Origin: Acidobacteriota bacterium
GTDB lineage: Bacteria > Acidobacteriota > Terriglobia > Acidiferrales > UBA7541
Direction: 5' to 3'
DNA length: 61,228 bases
NCBI GenBank assembly: GCA_003223245.1
Contig: QHYI01000158.1
Span: 1 to 61,228, forward strand
A model generated the notes under the pieces. The model searched no databases and was not told the DNA's origin. It saw only the letters and a program-made list of their open reading frames with translations. Below are positions 17,131 through 25,939 of the stretch, piece after piece; the first letter of the stretch is position 1; every line of letters begins with the position of its first letter. Made by a program: the position numbers and the translations under genes.

Positions 17131-17553
17131 CTACTTGGCCGAAATCACCACGAACCGCCCTTTGCCCCTCGCCAAGACTTCTCCGTTTCCATTCCGAATC
17201 TCTCCCGCCAAGAACAGGTTCCGTCCCTGCATTTCGCTCTCACGTCCTTCGACCACAATCTCCTGGTCCACGGCCACGGGCTTCAAATATTCCACGCTTA
17301 ACTCCGCCGTCACGGCGCGAACATCGCGGAACCGGCAAACTTTCCCCATCGCTTCATCCAGCAACAGCGCGATGATTCCGCCGTGCGCAAAGCCTCCGCC
17401 GCCCTGGTATCGCCGGCCCAGCACGAACCGACCCACGATCCTTCGGTTCACGTTGTCCTGTTCGAACGTTAGCTTCATCCCTGCCGCGTTGTCTCCGCCG
17501 CAGCCAAAGCAGGGGTTCGTGGGATTCGGTTCCAGCCTGATGATGTCGCTCAA
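17131..17553 (-). CDS. PaaI-like hotdog-fold thioesterase
   Basis: 140 residues, TTG start at 17551-17553 with AGGAG just upstream. The hotdog signature is GGGGFAHGGIIALLLDEAMG (HGG with the active-site aspartate/glutamate on the long helix), followed by TAELSVEYLKPV. CFGCG near residue 16 is common in the 4HBT/PaaI group with a preceding Cys pair. It probably hydrolyses an acyl-CoA, but its substrate cannot be inferred, and a link to vitamin B6 is not obvious. It sits between the pdxR-like regulator and pdxS, 44 nt after the former. Confidence 0.85.
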   Translation of the reverse strand: MSDIIRLEPNPTNPCFGCGGDNAAGMKLTFEQDNVNRRIVGRFVLGRRYQGGGGFAHGGIIALLLDEAMGKVCRFRDVRAVTAELSVEYLKPVAVDQEIVVEGRESEMQGRNLFLAGEIRNGNGEVLARGKGRFVVISAK

Positions 17554-17597
17554 ATTCTCCTCGCGCCTATTCCGTGCTTACCTCCTTGCTTTTGACC

Positions 17598-19142
17598 TCA
17601 TACCAGTGCCACGCGGCTGCGTTCCGCTCTCCGCACGCCGCGCTGCCGCTTGCGCATCTCCACCTTCAGCATTTCCGCAAGAGTAGCTACACCTCGCGCA
17701 ATTTGCTTCTCATCCAGGCTGGCAAAGCCCAGTCGCAGCGTATTAGGCAGCGGGCTTTGCACGTAGAAGTAGCGACCCGGCGCAAACAGGACGCCCCGCT
17801 CCTTCACGTGAATCAGCAATTCGTTCGCATCGAATCCTGGCGGTAGCTCGAGCCACATGCACATCCCGCCTTCCGGCCGCATCCAGCGGGTCCCTTCCGG
17901 CATATGCTTCCGCAAAGCTTCGTCCACTGCCGCCAGCCGCGAGGCATAAACCTTGCGCATCTTAGCCAGATGCTTGCTGAAAAGTCCGCGGCGCAGAAAC
18001 TCCGCCAGCGTGGCCTGCGCCAGTTGGTCGGTATGCAAATCCGTTGTCTGTTTCACCACGCGCAGCCGTTCTATGGCCTGTGGAGGCGCAACAATCCAAC
18101 CCACGCGCAACCCGGGGAACGCTACTTTCGCAAAGCTGTCGATGTGAATCACCAGATTCGAACGATCCAGTTGCTTCAGCGAGGGAATGCGCTCGTCCCG
18201 CGCGTGCAGCCGCGCGTAAATATGGTCTTCCACCACGGGCACTTGATACCGCCCCGCCAGCTCCAGCAATTTGCGCCGCGAAGCCAGCGGCATCGAAATG
18301 CCCGTGGGATTCTGAAAATCCGGAGTCAGCGTGATCAGCTTCACACGATTTGCCGCAAGAGTCGCTTCGAGCGCCTCCAGGTCCAGTCCCAGCGTCGTTC
18401 CCGGCTCCGCGTGGGTTCGCATCGGCACAGCCAAGCAGCGCGCCCGCGACCCATGGAAAATCGCCACCGCGCCCGGGTAGGTCGGATTTTCCATAATCAC
18501 GGAATCGCCCGGACGCACAAACGCTTTGCTGATCAAATCGAACGATTGCTGGCACCCATCGGTGATGAGCAGATTTTCGTCTCTCGCCGCGATTCCGTCG
18601 TGATGCAGCAGATCCAACAAAGCCGCTTTCAACGGCGCATAGCCATCGGACGGACCCAGGGTCAAAACTTCCCGGCCCTCGCGCCGCAGCACCGCGTTCA
18701 CACAGATTTGCAGTTCCTCAATGGGGAAAAATTCCGGCGCGGGACAAGCCATAACGAAAGACAAAGCGCTGTCAGGCACACCGGCGGTCAGCCGGCTCAG
18801 CACTTCCTCGCCGCGCTCATCGGCAAACAGCAGTTCCCAGCGGATGCTTCCATTGCCATTCAAAACTGGCGGAGCAGGCGGGGTGATCTTCAAACCGTTG
18901 CCATTTCCCTTGATAAACGTCCCGCGGCCCACGTGTCCTTGGATCAATCCTTCCGATTCCAGTTCGGCGTAGGCATTGGCCACGGTGGTTCGGTGCACGC
19001 CGAGCATGGTCGCCAGCTCGCGGCTTGCCGGGATGCGGTCGCCCGGGCGCAAATCACCGGCATGCACCAGGGCGCGAAGTTGATCGCGAAGTTGCACATA
19101 TAGAGGGACATGACTTTGTGGCTGGAGATGAAGTGGCAGCAT
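17598..19142 (-). CDS. MocR-type GntR regulator with aminotransferase-like domain (PdxR-like)
   Basis: 514 residues. The N-terminal GntR winged helix (about 8-78: VPLYVQLRDQLRALVHAGDLRPGDRIPASRELA, HRTTVANAYAELESEGLI) joins through a linker containing GNGNGLKITPPAPPV to a fold-type I aminotransferase domain. The PLP lysine lies in DSFAKVAFPGLRVGW (near residue 330). Known PdxR proteins sense PLP and control pdxST. Here the gene is first in the same operon as pdxS and pdxT, which supports a PdxR role, although the usual arrangement is divergent. The likely operator array is directly upstream (19158-19215). Start ATG is preceded by GAGGGTGAGA. PdxR is an inference from family plus context. Confidence 0.88.
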   Translation of the reverse strand: MLPLHLQPQSHVPLYVQLRDQLRALVHAGDLRPGDRIPASRELATMLGVHRTTVANAYAELESEGLIQGHVGRGTFIKGNGNGLKITPPAPPVLNGNGSIRWELLFADERGEEVLSRLTAGVPDSALSFVMACPAPEFFPIEELQICVNAVLRREGREVLTLGPSDGYAPLKAALLDLLHHDGIAARDENLLITDGCQQSFDLISKAFVRPGDSVIMENPTYPGAVAIFHGSRARCLAVPMRTHAEPGTTLGLDLEALEATLAANRVKLITLTPDFQNPTGISMPLASRRKLLELAGRYQVPVVEDHIYARLHARDERIPSLKQLDRSNLVIHIDSFAKVAFPGLRVGWIVAPPQAIERLRVVKQTTDLHTDQLAQATLAEFLRRGLFSKHLAKMRKVYASRLAAVDEALRKHMPEGTRWMRPEGGMCMWLELPPGFDANELLIHVKERGVLFAPGRYFYVQSPLPNTLRLGFASLDEKQIARGVATLAEMLKVEMRKRQRGVRRAERSRVALV

Positions 19143-19157
19143 TGTCTCTCACCCTCG

Positions 19158-19215
19158 GCCAATTTTAGCAGAAATTGGCCTGCCACAAGAGCCAATTTGT
19201 CTTCGCCATTTTGGC
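19158..19215. promoter_or_regulatory. GCCAATTT operator array and promoter of the pdxR-pdxST operon
   Basis: GCCAATTT (19158-19165) and AAATTGGC (19172-19179) form a perfect 8-bp inverted repeat. A third copy GCCAATTT (19191-19198) lies 33 bp, about three helical turns, from the first, and a partial copy GCCATTTT is at 19205-19212. On the minus strand the inverted repeat contains TGC then TAAAAT, an extended -10, so a bound regulator would cover the promoter. MocR proteins are known to use direct and inverted repeats of this scale. Confidence 0.6.
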
Positions 19216-19333
19216 TGCCATCTGCAGGCGGCAACGCGCCCCCCGTCCCGTGGAGCCAGCCAGGCGGAGAACTGACGAGGTCTGGAACCGCGCCCATTTG
19301 CATTTTGCGCTTCGCGTTTGTAGGCTTTCCGGC

Positions 19334-19909
19334 ATGCCCGGCAAATTCCCTGCCCTGTTGATCCTCCTTTTTCTGGGCGCGGCAATCCCGCTCACGGGCC
19401 AATCGTCGGCTTTCGGCAAAGCCGAACGGATTAACCAGGTCGTTTCGCGCTACCAGAACCTCGGCTACTTCAACGGAGCAATCCTCGTGGCCGACCGCGG
19501 CAAAATCATTTGCTCCAAGGGGGCAGGTAAAGCCAGCTTCGACCACGATATTCCCAACACTCCGCGCACAGAATTCGGTATCGCCTCCATCACTAAGCAG
19601 TTCACTGCCCTGCTGGTCCTTCAGCAAGCTGCCGATGGCAAGATTCTTCTTCAAGGAAGGGTTTCCGATTCTCCCTTGGTACCGCCAAGACTCCGGTAGC
19701 CGCATGATCATTGAGCAACTGCTCTATCACTGTTCCGGTCTGCCGCCCGACTTCGATTCGCCCGAGTTTTCCGCGACGGTCGCAGCCGCACGCCGTTACG
19801 AGCATCAGGAATCCGCGTTCACGGCTTCTCGTCAGGCTCGCTGTACTCCACCGCCGAAGCCCTGTACAAATGGAATAAGGCGCTCTCTAGTCCGAAGTTC
19901 CAGCCCTAG
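19334..19909 (+). pseudogene. serine beta-lactamase-family hydrolase, frameshifted and internally deleted
   Basis: The frame starting at ATG 19334 has a signal peptide, then GYFNGAILVADRGKIICSKGAGKA and the SxxK motif SITK, all typical of class C beta-lactamase-like secreted hydrolases. Near 19670 the frame shifts: the homology continues in another frame as ILPWYRQDSGSRM, then EQLLYHCSGLPPDFDSPEF. Near 19820 it jumps again to GFSSGSLYSTAEALYKWNKAL, a block that normally lies roughly 100 residues further on, and ends at a TAG (19907-19909). The remaining C-terminal domain is missing. An IS transposase gene begins 130 nt downstream, so decay may be linked to that insertion. It is divergent from the pdxR operon. 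Confidence 0.8.
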
Positions 19910-20003
19910 CAGAGGCGGAAATCGAGGATAAGCTCTTGAAAATGGACGCCTTGCCGCCGAGTTTGGCCTTACATATCCACCCATGTAATGATTAATATTT
20001 GTG

Positions 20004-20033
20004 TTGACAGCGCGCAGTGTGTGCTGATTTACT
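20004..20033 (+). promoter_or_regulatory. promoter of the IS transposase
   Basis: A perfect TTGACA (20004-20009), 18-bp spacer and TTTACT (20028-20033), ending 6 nt before the ATG at 20040. This spacing suggests a leaderless or nearly leaderless message. Confidence 0.5.
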
Positions 20034-20039
20034 GCGCCC

Positions 20040-21782
20040 ATGTACATCGACGTCGTTCCCAACCGCAACTCCCCGCCCGCCGTCCTCCTCCGCGAGGCCT
20101 TCCGCGAGGGCCAAAAAACCCGCAAGCGCACCTTGGCCAACCTCTCCGACTGGCCCGCAGAAAAGGTCGAAACCCTGCGTCGCCTCCTGCGCGACGAACA
20201 CCTGGTCTCTGCTGAAGATCTGTTCGCTACGCAGAAAACCTTGCCCCACGGCCATGTCCAAGCCGCGCTGGAAATGATCGGCAGGCTCAAACTGGATCAC
20301 CTGATTTCCGCCCCGCGTTGCCGCGAGCGAGATTTGGTCGTGGCCATGATCGCTCAACGCTTGATCGATCCCTGCTCGAAACTGGCCACCACACGCCAGT
20401 GGCACACCACCACGCTGGCCGAGGAACTGGGAGTGGCCTGGGCCAACGAGGATGATCTGTACGCCGCCATGGACTGGCTTTCCGAACGTCAGGAGCGCAT
20501 CGAGAGGAAGCTGGCCGCCAGACATCTCGAGGAGGGTGGGTTGGTATGGTACGACGTGTCGAGCAGTTTCTATGAAGGACGCACCTGCCCGCTAGCGAAA
20601 TTCGGTCATGACCGCGATGGCAAGAACGGTCTGCCCATCATCGTGTACGGAGTGATGACCAATGGCGAAGGATGTCCCGTGGCGGTGAGCGTGTATGCCG
20701 GCAACACGGGAGATCCGACGACGGTAGCCGACCAAATCGAAAAGCTGCGAGAGAAGTTCGGATTACAGCGAGTGGTGCTGGTGGGAGACCGCGGGAGGCT
20801 AACGCAGCCGCAGATCAACAAGCTCAAAGAGCATCCCGGTTGGGGATGGATCACGGCACTGACGAGCACGGCGATTCGGCAATTGGTGGAGCAAGGGACC
20901 TTGCAGCTGTCGTTGTTGGATCAGAAGAATCTGGCCGAGATCAGGGCGCCGGATTATCCCGGTGAGCGGTTGATGGTGTGTCACAACCCGGTGCTGGAGG
21001 AGCAGCGGCGGCGCAAGCGGCAGGCCTTGCTGCAGGCCACGGAGAAAAGTTTGGAGAAGATCGGCACAGAAGCGGCGCGACGGAAAAAGAAGCCCTTCAC
21101 GGCCGCGGAGATTGGCGTGAAGGTAGGGAAGGTACTGGGACGTTACAAAATGGGGAAGCATTTTGAGTGCAAGATCGGTGAGGGCCGTTTCACCTGGAGT
21201 CGTCGTGCGGAATCGATCGCGGAGGAAGAGAAGCTGGATGGGATTTATGTGCTGCGCACGAGCGAAGCGACAGAGCAACTGTCGGCAGAAGACACGGTGC
21301 GGGGCTACAAGAGCCTGGCCGAAGTCGAACGGGCTTTTCGGTGTTTGAAAGGAATCGATCTGCTGGTGCGGCCGATTCGGCATCGCACGGAGGATCGCGT
21401 GCCGGCGCATATTTTTCTCTGTGTGTTGGCCTATTACGTGGAATGGCATCTACGTCGCGCTTGGGCACCCCTGTTGTTCGAAGATGAACAGCGCTGGGAA
21501 GAGCGCAAGCGTCGCGATCCGGTTCTATCGGCACAACCGTCGGCTTCCGCGGAGCGCAAGAAGCTCTCCCACGAAACGGCCGATGATCTTCCCGTGTACA
21601 GTTTTGAGGACTTGCTCGGCGCGTTGGCCTCTCGGGCCCGAGTGACTTACGTGTTCAAAGAGAAGGCGGAGCAGAAGACCGCGGACAAGACTCCTGTGAC
21701 ATTCTGGCAAGTGCCGGATCCGACGCCGGTGCAAGCCCGGGCCTACGAGTTACTGCGGCAGTTCAAAGTAACCGGAAGTTGA
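20040..21782 (+). CDS. IS1634-family (IS4 superfamily) transposase
   Basis: 580 residues, apparently intact. It has the DDE-type RNase H fold elements: first aspartate in VWYDVSSSFYEG (about 170-180), second in VVLVGDRGRLTQ (about 245-255), and a late EVERAFRCLKG block supplying the glutamate. HRTEDRVPAHIFLCVLAYYVEW is a typical IS1634 region. It opens with MYIDVVPNRNSPPAVLLREAFR, like other IS1634 N-termini. Terminal inverted repeats could not be identified by eye on either side, so element boundaries are uncertain. The target region is the decayed serine hydrolase on the left. Confidence 0.93.
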   Translation: MYIDVVPNRNSPPAVLLREAFREGQKTRKRTLANLSDWPAEKVETLRRLLRDEHLVSAEDLFATQKTLPHGHVQAALEMIGRLKLDHLISAPRCRERDLVVAMIAQRLIDPCSKLATTRQWHTTTLAEELGVAWANEDDLYAAMDWLSERQERIERKLAARHLEEGGLVWYDVSSSFYEGRTCPLAKFGHDRDGKNGLPIIVYGVMTNGEGCPVAVSVYAGNTGDPTTVADQIEKLREKFGLQRVVLVGDRGRLTQPQINKLKEHPGWGWITALTSTAIRQLVEQGTLQLSLLDQKNLAEIRAPDYPGERLMVCHNPVLEEQRRRKRQALLQATEKSLEKIGTEAARRKKKPFTAAEIGVKVGKVLGRYKMGKHFECKIGEGRFTWSRRAESIAEEEKLDGIYVLRTSEATEQLSAEDTVRGYKSLAEVERAFRCLKGIDLLVRPIRHRTEDRVPAHIFLCVLAYYVEWHLRRAWAPLLFEDEQRWEERKRRDPVLSAQPSASAERKKLSHETADDLPVYSFEDLLGALASRARVTYVFKEKAEQKTADKTPVTFWQVPDPTPVQARAYELLRQFKVTGS

Positions 21783-22061
21783 ATTTTTTGCTATCCCTCC
21801 AGGAATCGGCAGAATACTCTTTGGCAGGTCCCGGAACTTCGGTCTAGTCTTGGGGGCTTCGTGAGGGCAAATGCGGCTCGGCGTCAAACAGAATGGCTTG
21901 GGTGTTTTGTTCAGTCGTGCGGGGGCGAAGATTTGCTCGCGCAAATCGTTGGAAAGAAAATCGCCTTTGACGATCCGGCAAGCGTCGCGCCGCAAACGAG
22001 CGGCTTGAATTTCTAACGGCGCTTGCCGGTTTGCAAGAATGTTTCTATTCTTTTTGACGCG

Positions 22062-24296
22062 ATGACTCGCCGATCTCGGTTAGTTTTGGCCTCCTGCGCC
22101 CAATTCATCGTTGTTTATTTCGCCGTTCCTATGGCTGCCGACCTGTCCGGTCACCAATCTAGGCCACCGGCCCAGGGTGCAGCGCCGAATCCCACCGCCT
22201 TCCCCTCACCGATCGATTGGACCGCCGAGGAAGACCACCAGAACATGATGGAGCAACTCGGCATCGAGGCGCTTCGCCCCGGCCCGAGCGGCAACGAAAA
22301 CGCGCCAAATCATGCGAACTACGACGAGGCCAAAGCGAATCCATTTCCCGATCTGCCCGATACCCTCACCTTGAAGAGCGGCAAAAAAGTGACCAGCGCG
22401 GAAATGTGGTCGGCGCAGCGCCGCCCCGAAATCGTCGAGGATTTCGAGCGCGAGGTGCTCGGGCGCGTCCCCAAAGGCGTCCCGAAGGTGACTTGGACCG
22501 TCACCAACACCGAAAATGCCGTTGTTGCCTTTCATCCTGTCGTCAAGAAGCAGCTCATCGGCCACGTCGACAATTCGTCTTATCCGCCTAGCGACGTGAA
22601 CATCGAAATGCTTCTGGTGCGGCCCGCCAACGCCGCCGCCCCCGTTCCGGTGATGATGATGTTTGGCCGCGGCGATTTTGCGCGAGGCGGGGCGGCCCCG
22701 CTGCCCTTTGTCATTCCCGGCTCCGCGGCCAGCGATCCTCCTGCAACGGAACAGCTCATCACCGACGGCTGGGGCTACGCCTACATCAATCCGGCGAGCA
22801 TTCAGGCGGACAACGGCGCGGGCCTGACCCGCGGCATCATTGGATTGGTCAACAAGGGCCAGCCTCGCAAGCCGGACGATTGGGGTGCGCTTCGAGCGTG
22901 GGCCTGGGGCGCGTCACGCGGCCTCGATTATCTCGAAACTGATAAAGCGATCGACGCAAAGCACGTTGGCATCGAAGGCGTCTCGCGCTACGGCAAAGCC
23001 GCGCTTGTGACCATGGCGTTCGACTCGCGCTTTGCCCTCGTGCTCGTGGGCTCGTCCGGAGAAGGCGGCGCCAAACTCTATCGCCGCAATTTTGGTGAAG
23101 CCGTCGAAAACCTTACGGGCACGGGCGAATATCACTGGATGGCAGGCAATTTCCTGAAGTACGGCGCCGCGGAAGCGATATTTGGCAGCAAGAACGCCGG
23201 CGATCTTCCCGTCGACGCGCACGAACTTATCGCCCTTTGCGCGCCGCGTTTGACGTTCGTCAGCTACGGCGTGCCAGAGAAAGGTGACGCGAAATGGCTC
23301 GACCCGCAAGGCAGTTTCATGGCTGCCGTAGCGGCCAGCCCCATATTCGAGCTTCTCGGCGCAAAAGGATTGGGCGTTTCCGAAGATTACCACACTGCAA
23401 AAATGCCTCCGGTAAGAGTGGGCTTGCTCGATGGCCAACTGGCGTGGCGCCAGCACGACGGCGGTCACACCGACGGCCCCAACTGGAAATACTTTATCGC
23501 CTGGGCGGACAAATTCCTGCATCACAAGCCCGCATTTTTGCCATCCCCTGCGGGACAAATCGCGACGCCTCCTGCCGATCATCAGCCCGCTCCTCGAACC
23601 GACCCCAACTCCCTCATCGCTCACGAACAGTTGCTCGAAAAGGCAAAAAAGGACCACATCGACACTTATTTTGAAGGCGACTCCATCACGCGCCGATGGG
23701 GCGCAACCGATTATCCGGACCTCCTTGCCAACTGGAAGCACAACTTTTTCGGATGGAATGCCGCTGACTTTGGCTGGGGCGGCGACAAGACCGAAAATAT
23801 TCTATGGCGCCTCGAGAACGGCGAACTCGACGGCGTCCATCCGAAAATCATTGTGCTACTTGCCGGCACCAATAACATCGGCAACCATCTGCCCGCTGAA
23901 GGCGCTGACGCGAAAGTTGCCGAGGTCACCAGTGGCATCCAGGCGATCCTGCGCGTCCTTCGGACCAAAGCGCCCGAAGCCACCATCATGCTGATGGCCA
24001 TCTTCCCGCGAAATGATAATCCCGCGGTCCTGCCCATCATTGACCGGATTAACGGGAACTTATCCAAGCTCGCTGATGGCGTGAAAATTCGTTTTCTGAA
24101 CATCAACGACAAACTGGCGGATCGCGATGGCAAGCTGTTCGACGGCATGATGATGCCCGACAAACTGCATCCTGCGCTCAAGGGCTACCAGGCGTGGGCC
24201 GACGCGTTGAAGCCGATCTTTGCGCAACTCCTCGGCCCGCCAGCGAAGGAAGATCACGCGCCTCCGCCCACAGGCGATCCCAGCGGCTTACACTGA
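22062..24296 (+). CDS. two-domain exported esterase: CE15-like glucuronoyl esterase fused to SGNH/GDSL hydrolase
   Basis: 744 residues from ATG 22062, with an N-terminal hydrophobic signal (VLASCAQFIVVYFAVPMAA). Domain 1 (about 35-490) is an alpha/beta hydrolase of the CE15 type, with the nucleophile elbow GVSRYGKAA (S308) and histidine H469 in GGHTDGPNW. Such enzymes cut ester links between lignin and 4-O-methyl-glucuronoxylan. A proline-rich linker (PSPAGQIATPPADHQPAP) leads to domain 2 (about 520-735), an SGNH hydrolase with GDSITRRWG (S541), a GWGGDKTENILWR block, LAGTNNIG and DKLHP (H703). Relatives of domain 2 deacetylate carbohydrates or lipids. Together they suggest debranching of plant cell-wall xylan. 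The TTG-started extension at 22023 is less likely. Confidence 0.88.
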   Translation: MTRRSRLVLASCAQFIVVYFAVPMAADLSGHQSRPPAQGAAPNPTAFPSPIDWTAEEDHQNMMEQLGIEALRPGPSGNENAPNHANYDEAKANPFPDLPDTLTLKSGKKVTSAEMWSAQRRPEIVEDFEREVLGRVPKGVPKVTWTVTNTENAVVAFHPVVKKQLIGHVDNSSYPPSDVNIEMLLVRPANAAAPVPVMMMFGRGDFARGGAAPLPFVIPGSAASDPPATEQLITDGWGYAYINPASIQADNGAGLTRGIIGLVNKGQPRKPDDWGALRAWAWGASRGLDYLETDKAIDAKHVGIEGVSRYGKAALVTMAFDSRFALVLVGSSGEGGAKLYRRNFGEAVENLTGTGEYHWMAGNFLKYGAAEAIFGSKNAGDLPVDAHELIALCAPRLTFVSYGVPEKGDAKWLDPQGSFMAAVAASPIFELLGAKGLGVSEDYHTAKMPPVRVGLLDGQLAWRQHDGGHTDGPNWKYFIAWADKFLHHKPAFLPSPAGQIATPPADHQPAPRTDPNSLIAHEQLLEKAKKDHIDTYFEGDSITRRWGATDYPDLLANWKHNFFGWNAADFGWGGDKTENILWRLENGELDGVHPKIIVLLAGTNNIGNHLPAEGADAKVAEVTSGIQAILRVLRTKAPEATIMLMAIFPRNDNPAVLPIIDRINGNLSKLADGVKIRFLNINDKLADRDGKLFDGMMMPDKLHPALKGYQAWADALKPIFAQLLGPPAKEDHAPPPTGDPSGLH

Positions 24297-24305
24297 AGGT
24301 CCCTC

Positions 24306-25780
24306 TCAATGGCGTCCCGGCTTGCCGCCGATCTCGATATCCAAATCATCACCAGCCGCCAAATCGCGAATACACAGCTTGGTCAGGTCGCGTGCATCGC
24401 ACTGATAAATCTGCTTCAACGGCAAATCCGAATCGTCCACCTCGTACTCGCCCGACGCCATATCTTCCGCCGTGTCCGTCGAGGAAGTGACCACAGGGCT
24501 CCCCTCTTGCACGCGCACGCGGAATTCTTTGGAAGCGGGCTCATAGTTTGCATAGCTAAAGCAATGTCCGATGCACGCGCGTTCTACAGCGTGCTGAACG
24601 AATTGGATTCGCGATCCCGGCGGCGCGTCGATGGTAACGACCACTCGTGTTCCCGGAGCCAAGCTGTCCGTCAATTTTTCTGCATTCGCTTCAAGCCGAT
24701 TGAGCCATCCCGTGTCCTGGTAAAGGAATGCGAAGTACAACAATGCGCATCCTGCAAACCCAGCGAGATGCCACTTCCGGGGCTTGAGCTGTCCCAGAAT
24801 GCAAAGGCCAAAAATCGCTGAGATGGTCGTGAGCCGCGAGCCCAGCAGGCCAATCCAGCCCGCGTCCGGCGAAGGCCGCAAATTTTCCGGCAGCAGCGTC
24901 ACTGCGCAAAAAGTCACCGCGTACCATTCGAAGGGCAATTCGAACCGCTTCCAGGGACCCGGCTCTTGCTGCCCAGCGAAAAAATTCGCCGCTACGCAGA
25001 CAACGGCGAAGAAAAATGCCGCAACCGTCAACCCCATGTACCGTTTCCCGTACAGCACCAGTTGGTCCGCGAAAATCCCGCCACGGCCGTCAGCGGCAAC
25101 ACCAGCTTCCACCAGCCCGGCAATTTCGCCCGGATGCGCACGTAAGCAACCATGCCAATCAGCCATAAAAATCCAATCGGATGCGCCACATAAGCCAGCA
25201 CCGCAAAAATCCCTGCGCCAATCCAATCCACTGTTCGCGCGCGCCAAACCAGGGCCAACCCAAAACAAGCCAGTCCCAGGGACAGATAGTAGTTCATGAA
25301 ACCCATGCTGAAGGAATACCCATACGCCAGCATGGCGATCGGCGGCGTCAGAGACCACGGTGGCCGTTCGGTGACCGCACTAACAAATGCGAAGACGCCC
25401 CAGAAGAAGACCAACACGCAGACGGAAACCGCGATTCGCTGGGCCGTCGCAAAACCTGCGACTTTCGCGAGCCCCAGCAGCATCACATCAAACAAAATGT
25501 TGTCCCATTGCTTAGCGAGGTAGAGGCCCGGCGCTTGTCCCTTCCCGATCAGCTGCGCCAGCCATGCGTTGTAAACGTGGCTCGCCAGGTCGCCTGCCTC
25601 AATCCGCCGGTGCCAAAAGCACGGGATTAGCACCGCTAGGCTGACCGCAAGAATCAACCATCGCCTGCGCCGCAGAAACGTCAGCGTCGCGTTCCCTTCG
25701 TACAAGAAGCGCGCCCAGGTCTCCAGAATGTCTTGCAGCGGCCCCATCCAACTCCCAGCGTGGACCCTGTAGATAAACAA
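24306..25780 (-). pseudogene. multi-spanning membrane protein, broken by one frameshift
   Basis: The first part (25780 to about 25060) encodes hydrophobic helices: RWLILAVSLAVLIPCFW, then an extracytoplasmic GDLASHVYNAWLAQLIG segment, then FFWGVFAFVSAV, ACFGLALVW, FAVLAYVAHPIGFLWLIGMVAYV and LVLPLTAVAG. It stops just after. A second frame picks up without gap at DQLVLYGKRYMGLTVAAFFFAVVC, runs through further helices and ends with a soluble domain of about 120 residues (GTRVVVTIDAPPGSRIQFV to IEIGGKPGRH) at 24306. A one-base indel near 25055-25075, around GGGATTTTCGC, would restore one frame of about 490 residues. The topology recalls GT-C-like glycosyltransferase or mannosyltransferase membrane proteins, but the family is not recognised. 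It converges on the esterase gene with 9 nt between stops. It is a pseudogene or a sequencing error. Confidence 0.7.
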
Positions 25781-25939
25781 GTCCGTCCGCGCCGCGCGCC
25801 ATTCTATCCGAAGCGCTCCTTCTGCGTTCGAATTTAGGTGGCTATTCTGGCTCGCTCGAATGGGGGCAAATCGCCTTCAGGAAAAACGCGCTTCGATTCT
25901 TCGTTGTCGGCAGACGGAATTGCGGGGGAAGGGTGGACT

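Larger units (their letters stand above)
20004..21795 (+). mobile_element. IS1634-family insertion sequence, ends not resolved
   Basis: Bounds are the minimum from promoter to just past the transposase stop. No terminal inverted repeat or target duplication was found in 19930-20040 or 21783-21900. One end may have decayed, or the repeats may be imperfect. A second, partial gene with a related N-terminus starts at 61130. Confidence 0.55.

Noticed and set aside
15998-17686. A 562-residue plus-strand open frame over pdxS
   Set aside because: Shadow of highly conserved pdxS and the thioesterase gene; no protein-like features.
17904-19103. A 399-residue plus-strand open frame over the pdxR-like gene
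   Set aside because: Antisense to a clear MocR protein; rich in Q, H and R as expected for a shadow frame in GC-rich DNA.
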